Source of the DNA: Frigoriflavimonas asaccharolytica
GTDB taxonomy: Bacteria > Bacteroidota > Bacteroidia > Flavobacteriales > Weeksellaceae
Direction of reading: 5' to 3'
Assembly (NCBI RefSeq): GCF_013294015.1
Contig: NZ_JABSNO010000028.1
Coordinates: 1 to 38,600 of the forward strand
DNA: 38,600 nucleotides
Notes under the pieces: model-generated
What the model was told of the DNA's origin: nothing
Seen by the model: the letters and a program-made list of their open reading frames with translations, nothing else
The model's database searches: none
Program-made: the position numbers and the translations under genes
In this document: piece after piece, positions 31,578 through 38,600 of the stretch
How the letters are laid out: each line of letters opens with the position of its first letter
Position numbering within the stretch: position 1 is the first letter of the stretch

Positions 31578-32846
31578 ATGGAATTCACATACCACTCTCA
31601 ATTTTTGCTTGATAAAGAAAAAGATAGCCCAACTGGTAAAATTCGATTTAGAATAAAATGGGATAAAAACATTGTGGCTTTTGGCGTTGGCTACAGAGCA
31701 GAATTTGCAAAATGGAGTATCGAAACGCAGCGATGTAAAACTAATTCCACGCACGGGATAAAGAAAATCTCAGCAAGTGTCATTAATAAAAAGATTAGTG
31801 ACTATGAAGCAGCATGTGAACGTGTCTTTAATAGTTTTTATTATGAGAAAAAAATTCCAGATCAAAAATCAGTTAGAGATCGTTTTAATTTAGAGATTGG
31901 TAAAAAAGTAGAAAAAGAAATAGAGCCAGAAAAAACATTGTTCGAAATTTTTGATTTGTTTGTATTGGAAGAATCCAGAATCAATCTTTGGACTAATACC
32001 ACTTCTGCTAAAATGAAAACCTTCAGAAAACATCTTAAAACCTTTAATTCGAAATTAAATTTTGAAAATATTGATGAGAAAAAACTTTTACAATATCAAT
32101 ACTTTTTACAAGATAAATTACAACTTCAAAATTCAACAACTTTAAAAAATTTTTCTTTTTTACGGTGGTTTTTAAAATGGGCAACGAGAAAGGGATTTAA
32201 TTCTAATATGACTTTTCAAAATTTTAGACCTAAGTTAAAGACAGTGCAGAAAAAAATCATTTTTCTAACTCAAGCAGAATTGAAGCATGTGAAAGAATTC
32301 AAGATTCCAGCAAAGAAACAATATTTGGACAGAGTAAGAGATGTTTTTTTATTTCAATGCTTTACAGGTTTGAGATATTCTGACGTAGAAAATCTTAAAC
32401 GCAGTGACATCAATGAAAATTTTATCGAAATTATAACTGTCAAGACCTCTGACAGTTTAGTAATAGAATTGAATGACCATAGTAAAGCACTTCTGAATAA
32501 ATACAAAGATTCGCAATTTGATGATTATAAAGCTTTGCCGGTAATTAGTAATCAAAGAATGAATGAATATTTGCGTGAATTAATGGAATTAGCAAAAATT
32601 GATGAACCAGTGCGAGAAACTTATTACAAAGGGAATCAAAGATATGATGAAGTTTTTCCAAAGTATGCCTTAATGAGTTCACACGCAGGTAGAAGAACTT
32701 TTATTTGCAATGCTTTATCGCTTGGAATTCCTCCACAGGTTGTAATGAAATGGACTGGTCATAGCGATTATTCTGCGATGAAACCTTATATAGATATTGC
32801 GGATCAGACGAAGATAAATGCAATGGAGAAGTTTAATCTATTGTGA
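31578..32846 (+). CDS. int: Tyrosine recombinase / integrase
   Basis: This 422-residue integrase starts at ATG 31578-31580 (MEFTYHSQF). An upstream in-frame ATG overlaps the previous gene and is not preferred. An arm-binding N-terminal region is followed by a SAM-like core-binding domain (about 120-215) and the catalytic domain. Catalytic residues are R266 (FTGLRYSDV), H369 and R372 (SSHAGRR), H395 (TGHSDY) and the nucleophile Y404 (MKPYIDI). It would integrate and excise the element at an att site, which is normally close to the integrase gene. It resembles integrases of Bacteroidota conjugative transposons and prophages. Confidence 0.93.
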   Translation: MEFTYHSQFLLDKEKDSPTGKIRFRIKWDKNIVAFGVGYRAEFAKWSIETQRCKTNSTHGIKKISASVINKKISDYEAACERVFNSFYYEKKIPDQKSVRDRFNLEIGKKVEKEIEPEKTLFEIFDLFVLEESRINLWTNTTSAKMKTFRKHLKTFNSKLNFENIDEKKLLQYQYFLQDKLQLQNSTTLKNFSFLRWFLKWATRKGFNSNMTFQNFRPKLKTVQKKIIFLTQAELKHVKEFKIPAKKQYLDRVRDVFLFQCFTGLRYSDVENLKRSDINENFIEIITVKTSDSLVIELNDHSKALLNKYKDSQFDDYKALPVISNQRMNEYLRELMELAKIDEPVRETYYKGNQRYDEVFPKYALMSSHAGRRTFICNALSLGIPPQVVMKWTGHSDYSAMKPYIDIADQTKINAMEKFNLL

Positions 32847-32985
32847 AATATTATCTTATTTACAAATAGGAGCATTTTTCGCAACTTTAGTTTTATGATA
32901 TAATTCCATATAATTTTTAGAAATAATTTCAGAGTAAAAGTAAAAATTTAGTCTTAATATTACTTCTTCTCTATCGAATTATTAT

Positions 32986-34290
32986 ATGCCGCTAAACTAC
33001 ACTTCCTATCACACCAATATCAAACTTTGCTTTTCTTTGGGAATTGAGAAACAGATATTGCCGAAAGCATTTTTAGAAAAAATCCCTGTAAGTACATCTG
33101 TTTATTGGAAAAATAAAAACTCCGTCTATTATTCTGGGACAGAGTTTGAAGAAGTGGCACAATGTACTTTAGAAGATCTGAAAATAATTGCAGATATGCG
33201 ACTGCAAAAAAGCAGACAACTATTTGTAGCATTTTGTAGATTATATTTGATGGTTTTAAAACTCTTTGGGGAGAAAAAATTTCAGAATTTTATCAAAGTA
33301 AATTATAGAATATTGACACCATTTATTGTAAAATTTATAGAGGTTTCGGAAAATAAAAAGTTGGTTTTAAAATTCTTAAAAATATCTTCAAATCAATTTG
33401 GGCAGTGGCAGAAAATGAAGAAATACGAATGTAAAAAATCTCTCATTTGGCTTTGTTATAAACGAGTAAGCCGACAAATCAGCCAAAAGGAAATTAATAC
33501 TATGAAGTTATTATTGGCAGATAAAAAGTATCTGCATTGGAGTAGTGGTTCGGTTTGGGGAAAAGGAGTGAAAGATGGCAAAATCTCTATGTCCAGACAA
33601 AGTTGGTATCATTATGCAAAATTGTTGGGATTAGGTTTGAAGCGTAAGAAATTCTACCAAAAAAGAAAGCGGACTTCGGTACGAACCAATGAGCCGAATG
33701 AAATATGGCATATGGACGTAACGAGGTATAAAACTACAGATAATAAAATGATGTTTATCTATACTTTAATGGACAATTTCTCCAGGAAAGTTTTGGCTTG
33801 GGATGTGAGTGAAAAATTGTCTGGAGTAATGAGATTAGAAAGTTTGAAACGTGCAATTAATGAGCAATTTTTACAGAAAAATGATTTAAAAAATGACGAA
33901 CATAGTTTAGACCTGATTGTAGATGGTGGAAGCGAGAATAATAATATTACCATTCATGAATTTATCAATGACTGTAAGATTGGAATTCACAAAAAAATTG
34001 CCTTGAAAGACGTGCTTTTTTCTAACAGTTTAATAGAAGGAAATAACAGAATTTTGAAACAAACATATTTGAAAGAGGTTGAGTTAAGTTCTATTGAATT
34101 AGAAAATTATATAAGCCAATCTATTACAGAATATAACAGCGAAAAGCCACATTATTTTCACAAAATTTATACACCAGATGAAATTTACGAAAATCCGGAA
34201 TTAAAAGATACTAAAATTTTCTTTGCCCAATTAAATAAAGAAAGAATAGCAGCCAATAAAGCTTTTGTTTGTAGGAAAGTGTGCCCATAA
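32986..34290 (+). CDS. DDE-type (rve) transposase
   Basis: This 434-residue transposase has a basic N-terminal DNA-binding half and a retroviral-integrase-like catalytic core. The first aspartate is D244 (WHMDVTRY), the second is in VDGGSEN (D313) and the catalytic glutamate is E351 (SNSLIEGNNRILK). The C-terminal tail has YNSEKPHYFHKIYTPDEIY, the usual end of this superfamily. It is of IS3/IS481-like type; the exact family is not certain because only a single ORF is present and no inverted repeats were recognised. Confidence 0.85.
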   Translation: MPLNYTSYHTNIKLCFSLGIEKQILPKAFLEKIPVSTSVYWKNKNSVYYSGTEFEEVAQCTLEDLKIIADMRLQKSRQLFVAFCRLYLMVLKLFGEKKFQNFIKVNYRILTPFIVKFIEVSENKKLVLKFLKISSNQFGQWQKMKKYECKKSLIWLCYKRVSRQISQKEINTMKLLLADKKYLHWSSGSVWGKGVKDGKISMSRQSWYHYAKLLGLGLKRKKFYQKRKRTSVRTNEPNEIWHMDVTRYKTTDNKMMFIYTLMDNFSRKVLAWDVSEKLSGVMRLESLKRAINEQFLQKNDLKNDEHSLDLIVDGGSENNNITIHEFINDCKIGIHKKIALKDVLFSNSLIEGNNRILKQTYLKEVELSSIELENYISQSITEYNSEKPHYFHKIYTPDEIYENPELKDTKIFFAQLNKERIAANKAFVCRKVCP

Positions 34291-34429
34291 ACTAATGAAA
34301 AGGGCAATTTTACTAATCTTTCAGAGAAATATTAAACATTTGAAGTAACTTTTACAAAAATGGTTTTACAATTTTTAAAAAAGGCCGATATTTAAAATGA
34401 AAATCTTTATTCTTGTTTAGTAAATTACC

Positions 34430-34449
34430 AAAAACGAATTTTCGTTTTT
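34430..34449 (+). terminator. Hairpin terminator downstream of the transposase
   Basis: AAAAACGAA (34430-34438) and TTCGTTTTT (34441-34449) form a 9-bp stem followed by a T-rich run. It is 140 bases after the transposase stop. The remainder of 34291-34535 shows no supported gene. Confidence 0.5.
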
Positions 34450-34535
34450 TCTTTTAAAGAAATTACCTGTTTATAAACCCTTATTAATACTGCTTAATAT
34501 GAAATTATCAAGACGAATTCTAAAATTACGGGCTA

Positions 34536-34853
34536 TTATACGGAGCCATCTAAACCATACTGAGAAAGCGCACCTGCAAGCACAAAACCACCCATAAATA
34601 GAAAAATGATAGGATTTGCAAACTCTTGGAAGGCAAGATTTGCCGGCAATAATTGCAGAAAAATAGCGATAATTGGAATCAATAAAGCGGTTAAGGATAA
34701 AGGAATAGATTCTGTAATCCAGAGGATTGCTACAAAAAATAATAAAGCAAGCGCATTTTGGATTTCTTTTTCAACTGGAATTGGTACGTACCGTAATATA
34801 AAAAAAGCAGCAATCGCAACAAATAGACCTACAAAATTAATTTTATCCTTCAT
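34536..34853 (-). pseudogene. 5' fragment of a DASS-family (SLC13) anion/dicarboxylate transporter
   Basis: Only 105 residues remain of a transporter normally about 470-500 residues long. The N-terminus has PVEKEIQNALALLFFVAILWITESIPL (the WITE(A/S)IPL part is a family signature) and FANPIIFLFMGGFVLAGAL, typical of DASS proteins. Homology ends at YGLD, after which GSV and a stop follow. The cut coincides with the right boundary of the IS-like segment, so an insertion or recombination event removed the rest. It lies 32 bp after mlaD and was probably co-transcribed with the mla genes. Confidence 0.8.
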
Positions 34854-34885
34854 CTTTATTAAAAATTACAGTATTAAAAAAGGAT

Positions 34886-35890
34886 TTATTTCTTTAATTT
34901 TTCATCATTCTTTTCTTTTTCTTTTCTTTCTTTACGTTCCAATTTTCTAAAATAACCCCGAAACAGGAAATTATGCTTCAAGGCTTCCATATTTTGATTA
35001 AATTTATCTGCAGATTCTTTCACACTTATGGCTGTAGAATCTATATTTTTTACTAAAGTTTGGTCTTGTGTTAAATAGTTAATTGTCCCTTTTCCAGTTT
35101 TAATTTCTTGAACATAATCATTTAAACTTTCCGAAACTTTATTAATATTTTTACCGGACTTATCTAAATTAGTAAACACATTTTGAATTTGAACCCGCGT
35201 TTTTGGATCGCTTAAAAGAACTGCCGCTGCACTTTCGTCATAGTTTATTTTAGAAATTAATGCGTTTACCTTATCCATTGCTTTTGTAGCACTTTCTGCC
35301 GTTCTCTTCATTCCAGCAACAGATTTCCGTACATCATTTTCGAGCAAAGTATCACTTAAAATCGCACCCAAAGTTCCTTTTCCCTCTACCACTTTTTGAG
35401 TAATTTTTGCCAGATCTGATGTTATTAAAGCAGCACTCTCATTGGTTTTACTGAAAGTCTCCAGAATTTCATCTATCGTGATTTTAGATTTCACTTGTAT
35501 TTGGTCGCCAGAAACTACCATTTTCGCGGCTTTATTTTCACCAGGAACAATATTTACCACCATACTTCCCACTAAACCATCCGAACCAATACTTGCAACT
35601 GCATCTTTTTTGATGAATTTTGCGGCATCTTCATCGATAGACAATTCAACAGAAATTTTGCCTTCTTCCTTCATTTCTATTTTGCTTACGGTTCCTACAT
35701 CTACGCCAGAATACCGAACATTGTTGCCCAATTGTAAACCACTTACATCCGAAAATACAGCAATCAATTGAATATTTTTATTAAACAAATGTTGCTTTTT
35801 ACCCACAAAATAAAGTGCTGTAATCAGAAGTATTGTTCCAACAATAACAAATATACCAACGCTGATCTTTTTTGAGGTCGATTTTTCCAT
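34886..35890 (-). CDS. mlaD: MlaD/MCE-domain lipid-transport protein
   Basis: This 334-residue periplasmic substrate-binding component of the Mla phospholipid transporter has one N-terminal transmembrane helix (about 9-30). The MCE domain covers about 40-140, with FSDVSGLQLGNNVRYSGVDVG. A long helical tail runs to the Lys/Glu-rich C-terminus (ERKEKEKNDEKLKK). It forms a hexameric ring between MlaFE and the outer membrane. It is four bases downstream of mlaF, in the order mlaE-mlaF-mlaD. Confidence 0.92.
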   Translation of the reverse strand: MEKSTSKKISVGIFVIVGTILLITALYFVGKKQHLFNKNIQLIAVFSDVSGLQLGNNVRYSGVDVGTVSKIEMKEEGKISVELSIDEDAAKFIKKDAVASIGSDGLVGSMVVNIVPGENKAAKMVVSGDQIQVKSKITIDEILETFSKTNESAALITSDLAKITQKVVEGKGTLGAILSDTLLENDVRKSVAGMKRTAESATKAMDKVNALISKINYDESAAAVLLSDPKTRVQIQNVFTNLDKSGKNINKVSESLNDYVQEIKTGKGTINYLTQDQTLVKNIDSTAISVKESADKFNQNMEALKHNFLFRGYFRKLERKERKEKEKNDEKLKK

Positions 35891-35894
35891 AATT

Positions 35895-36647
35895 TTAATT
35901 TTTAAAGAAGGCTTTCACCTGTGGATCCTCAGAATTCGAAAGTTCCTGAAATGTACCTTCTGCATAATTAATTCCATCAACCAACAAAATGATACGGTTG
36001 GAAATAACTCTTGCACAATCTACATCGTGCGTGATAATAAGGGAAGACGTTTTATATTTTACCTGAATACTTCGAAGTAATTCTATAATTTCTTTTGCAG
36101 TAATGGGATCTAAACCTGTAGTAGGTTCATCATACATCATTATTTTCGGTTTTAAAATTAGCGCTCTTGCCAAAGCAATTCTTCGTTGCATTCCACCCGA
36201 AAGTTCTGCAGGCATTAGATCTATCGTTTTTGAAAGTCCAACATCATCAAGTGCTTCTTTTACTAAAACTTCTGTTCCTGTGAAATTTTCTATTTTATCC
36301 TTATTTCTTCTTAAAGGAAATTCTAAATTTTCCCGAACGGTCATAGAATCGTAAAGCGCACTTCCCTGAAAAAGAAATCCAATCTCTGTTCGTAGAATAT
36401 CCAGTTCTTTGTGACCTAATGTAATAATATCTTCCCCTTTAATGGTAATTGTGCCACTATCTGGCTGAATTAACCCAACAAGACATTTTACCATCACTGA
36501 CTTACCGGAACCGGATTTACCCATGATCACCAAACTTTCTCCTTCGAAAAGTTTCAGATTAAATCCCTTCAATACCTGATTGTCGCCAAAACTTTTGGTG
36601 ATATTTTTTAGTTCTAAAACTATTTTTCTATTTTCTTTATTTTCCAT
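35895..36647 (-). CDS. mlaF: MlaF ABC-transporter ATPase
   Basis: This 250-residue cytosolic ATPase of the Mla system has Walker A GKSGSGKS at 43-50, a Q-loop in FLFQGSALYD, signature LSGGMQRR at 149-156, Walker B MMYDEP at 170-175 and the H-loop in IITHDVD. The QGSALYDSMTV sequence is characteristic of MlaF rather than other ABC ATPases. Its start is directly after the mlaE stop. Confidence 0.95.
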   Translation of the reverse strand: MENKENRKIVLELKNITKSFGDNQVLKGFNLKLFEGESLVIMGKSGSGKSVMVKCLVGLIQPDSGTITIKGEDIITLGHKELDILRTEIGFLFQGSALYDSMTVRENLEFPLRRNKDKIENFTGTEVLVKEALDDVGLSKTIDLMPAELSGGMQRRIALARALILKPKIMMYDEPTTGLDPITAKEIIELLRSIQVKYKTSSLIITHDVDCARVISNRIILLVDGINYAEGTFQELSNSEDPQVKAFFKN

Positions 36648-37430
36648 TTAAACATTAAAAATAATGTCGGTTACAAATACAGCAATAAAATCAATGATAA
36701 AAATTAACATAGACGTATAAACTACTGCGGCATTGGATGCTTCACCCACGCCAACAGTTCCTTTCGCACAATTATAGCCTTTATAGCAACCAATCAGACC
36801 GATGACAAAGCCAAAGAAAAATGATTTTATGGTTGCCGGAATGATATCACCAAACTCTATTGCGGTAAAAACTTTGTTGAAATAGAGGGTAAAAGAAACG
36901 TCGGATTTTAAATTTTCTACAATGGCAGATCCAAAAAGAGATATTGTGTCGCCTATAATTATTAAAAGTGGCAACATTAAAGTCGCAGCCACGATTCGCG
37001 TTACCACCAAATATTTGAAAGGATTTGTTCCAGAAACTTCCATAGCATCAATTTGTTCTGTAACGCGCATAGAACCAAGTTCGGCACCAATTCCTGAACC
37101 GATTCTTCCTGCGCAGATCAACGCAATTATTACCGGACCAATTTCCCGGATGATAGAAATACTGATCATTGAAGGAATCCAAGATTCTGCGCCGAACTGT
37201 TCTAAAGTTGGCCGGGATTGAAGGGTAAAAACCAGTCCTAAAATAAAGCCCGTAACTGAAACTAAAAGTAAAGACCGATTCCCAATATTGTAACATTGGC
37301 GGATCAACTCTTTAAACTCAAAAGGCGGAAAAAATACTTCTTTGAAAAACCGTACAGAAAACAATGAAATATCACCCACTTCAGCGAAGAAAGATTTTGT
37401 TGAAGTGAATAATTTTGACAGATTTGACAT
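36648..37430 (-). CDS. mlaE: MlaE-type permease of the phospholipid transporter
   Basis: This 260-residue inner-membrane permease has five or six hydrophobic helices. The conserved loop GRIGSGIGAELGSMRVTEQI (about 108-127) and then DAMEVSGTNPFKYLVVTR define the MlaE/YrbE family. It is the first gene of the mla operon. The operon keeps outer-membrane lipid asymmetry and is ordinary chromosomal content. Confidence 0.95.
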   Translation of the reverse strand: MSNLSKLFTSTKSFFAEVGDISLFSVRFFKEVFFPPFEFKELIRQCYNIGNRSLLLVSVTGFILGLVFTLQSRPTLEQFGAESWIPSMISISIIREIGPVIIALICAGRIGSGIGAELGSMRVTEQIDAMEVSGTNPFKYLVVTRIVAATLMLPLLIIIGDTISLFGSAIVENLKSDVSFTLYFNKVFTAIEFGDIIPATIKSFFFGFVIGLIGCYKGYNCAKGTVGVGEASNAAVVYTSMLIFIIDFIAVFVTDIIFNV

Positions 37431-37530
37431 TTATTTTTAACAAAAATTTTTCTGATTTTTTTTAAATTTAGTTAAAGGACAAAACAATCCCACTTTAAAA
37501 ATATCATTAGCCTTACTCTACAATTTACTT

Positions 37531-38073
37531 TTATTTAATGGTATTATCCTTTAATAATACCCCTTCTGAAGAATAAAGTAAATCGTGCTTTAAAAGTCCT
37601 TTTTCTACGCGAAACTTATAAACTTTAGTGACGTCGGAAGGATCGTTTTGGTAGATTATTATCATGTCATTCGTAATCTTCCATCCGCTATAATTAGAAT
37701 TTTCAAATGGGGATGGGATTTCCGTAGGGAGTTTAAAAATGATTTTTCCCTCAACTGCGATTTTCTTTCCTGTCTTCTCATAAATTGCTTTAAGTTGGTA
37801 TTTCTCTGTGGTAAAATCCACAACATAATACTGAAAAGGTTTTGTCGAATTCATAGATAAATTGTAATCATACCAGTCTACGCCAAGAAATTCTTCGGAA
37901 TATCCGCGCCATTTTACGTCTTTCGAATTAGGATATTCATTAACAAAGTTTTGACTAATAAGTATAGGAATGTCGGTTTCATTCTGTTTTTTTATATTTT
38001 GACCATAAGTTGCGGTACTAAAAGCCATCATCATTATAACTATCGCTATTATTTTAAAAATTTTAGGTTCCAT
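37531..38073 (-). CDS. Exported PepSY-like protein
   Basis: This 180-residue protein has a signal peptide (about 1-25, ending TYGQ). The segment SQNFVNEYPNSKDVKW resembles the start of PepSY-like/beta-lactamase-inhibitor-like repeats of Bacteroidota (F...YP...V.W), and a second related half follows. These proteins are periplasmic or secreted and their role is unknown. It stands alone on the minus strand, 100 bp upstream of mlaE. Confidence 0.6.
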   Translation of the reverse strand: MEPKIFKIIAIVIMMMAFSTATYGQNIKKQNETDIPILISQNFVNEYPNSKDVKWRGYSEEFLGVDWYDYNLSMNSTKPFQYYVVDFTTEKYQLKAIYEKTGKKIAVEGKIIFKLPTEIPSPFENSNYSGWKITNDMIIIYQNDPSDVTKVYKFRVEKGLLKHDLLYSSEGVLLKDNTIK

Positions 38074-38149
38074 TCTATTTACTTTTTGTTTGAAAATGTT
38101 ATTTAGAAAATTGTTAAAATTAATTTTCTGATTATACTGTTTAACAGAA

Positions 38150-38430
38150 CTAAACCGCTACTTCTAATGATTTTTTAGTACGTTTTTGATAGTCTAATCT
38201 ACTTTCATCATTTTGATTTTGAAGTTGTATCCGAATAATCCACTTTGATTTTTTGGAATGCAATGAAGGTTTAAATTTCATACGACGCTGAAAATCTTTT
38301 TGTAAACCTGCATTGGTTTTCTTTAGCAAATACTTTAAAAATAATTGAATCACTTCAATTGGGTAAAGCAACGACCTTTATAATTCAAAACTTTATACTG
38401 CGGATAAAAAGGCTTACAACAATCACACAT
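38150..38430 (-). pseudogene. Possible frameshifted small gene
   Basis: Two minus-strand frames overlap here. One (38350-38430) starts ATG and reads MCDCCKPFYPQYKVLNYKG, ending after 26 residues. The other (38150-38371), opening at a TTG, continues with PIEVIQLFLKYLLKK and a basic tail. Together they look like a short zinc-ribbon-like protein broken by a frameshift, but no family is recognised and chance ORFs are possible. The rest of 38431-38600 shows no supported gene. Confidence 0.2.
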
Positions 38431-38600
38431 TTAAAAAAAACGTTGGTAATTGAAGCATAATTTTATGTCAGATGAATGTAAATCTTATTAATAAATATTT
38501 AAAACCAATATCGTCCTAAACGTTTAAATAAAAATGTAAAAAAAGAGGGTAAAGTTTAGTATCTCAAAGTATCTTTGAGTTGCACAACAAAACCTTTCCC

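Larger units (their letters stand above)
26263..32846. mobile_element. Integrated iteron replicon / PICI-like satellite element (core)
   Basis: The block contains, left to right, a Toprim primase, an iteron origin, a replication initiator, a small protein, a winged-helix protein, two DUF3853 proteins and a Cro-like protein, all on the minus strand. Face-to-face promoters follow, then a CI-like repressor, an exported protein and a tyrosine integrase on the plus strand. This divergent layout with an autonomous replication module matches phage-inducible chromosomal islands or an integrated plasmid. No relaxase, conjugation or virion genes are present. Coordinates are the outermost recognisable genes; attachment sites were not found. 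Confidence 0.65.
32847..34544 (+). mobile_element. IS-like segment with DDE transposase
   Basis: A transposase gene fills most of this segment. The right limit is the point where the DASS transporter gene at 34545 becomes non-homologous (after GLD). The left limit is uncertain because I found no matching terminal inverted repeat or target duplication. The right edge reads GGCTCCGTATAATAGCCCG on the minus strand and may be the IS end. Confidence 0.4.

Noticed and set aside
32847-32985. att site or tRNA next to the integrase
   Set aside because: No tRNA-like sequence, and no direct repeat matching the left side near 25428-26262, could be found by eye.

Overview
The window is AT-rich with very short intergenic gaps and no obvious Shine-Dalgarno sequences. 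Several start regions carry a TAnnTTTG-type -7 element. With families such as DUF3347, DUF3853, the HYC_CC_PP family and fused CzcA-outer-membrane-factor pumps, this points to a Bacteroidota chromosome, most likely a flavobacterium of the Chryseobacterium/Weeksellaceae kind (inference; no rRNA or tRNA gene was seen).

Layout. (1) 1-5969 is a defence block on the minus strand. An AbiE-type toxin-antitoxin pair (AbiEi, AbiEii) sits behind a perfect operator-like palindrome. It is followed by a type III restriction subunit (Res), a multi-pass membrane protein, and a Mod methyltransferase truncated at residue 168. Res, membrane protein and Mod are translationally coupled, in the unusual order res-TM-mod. 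(2) 6317-9553 is a zinc/cadmium export operon: Fur-family regulator, SpoIIAA-like protein, His-rich P1B-2 ATPase, thioredoxin-like 2Fe-2S protein. It ends in a hairpin terminator. Divergently, 9710-15821 encodes a small exported Cys-rich protein, a CzcA-TolC fusion pump and its CzcB adaptor. (3) 16069-26124 is a copper-handling region on the minus strand: small exported Cys-rich protein, HMA-AraC regulator, HYC protein, three DUF3347 paralogues, a haem-binding-domain protein, a tiny membrane protein, a CopA P1B-1 ATPase, a DUF305 protein and a multicopper oxidase fused to an apparent CopB-like barrel. A terminator and a 64-bp interrupted palindrome separate the copA unit from the DUF3347 unit.

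(4) 26263-32846 is the most interesting part: a compact integrated replicon. It holds a Toprim primase, an origin with eight 15-bp iterons and two perfect DnaA boxes, a replication initiator, small regulators, tandem DUF3853 proteins and a Cro-like protein. Face-to-face promoters then lead into a CI-like repressor, an exported protein and a tyrosine integrase. There are no relaxase, conjugation or virion genes. The plan resembles a phage satellite or PICI, or an integrated iteron plasmid. (5) 32986-34544 carries a DDE transposase and ends where a DASS transporter gene is cut off. (6) 34886-38073 is ordinary chromosome: mlaE-mlaF-mlaD lipid transport and a PepSY-like exported protein.

How it works together: metal enters the envelope, is oxidised or bound there (multicopper oxidase, DUF3347, Met/His-rich segments), is pumped from cytosol to periplasm by the P-type ATPases, and is expelled across the outer membrane by the CzcA fusion pump. 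Mobile and defence genes flank the metal genes, so the region looks like a built-up genomic island. Its true ends are not visible in this window.
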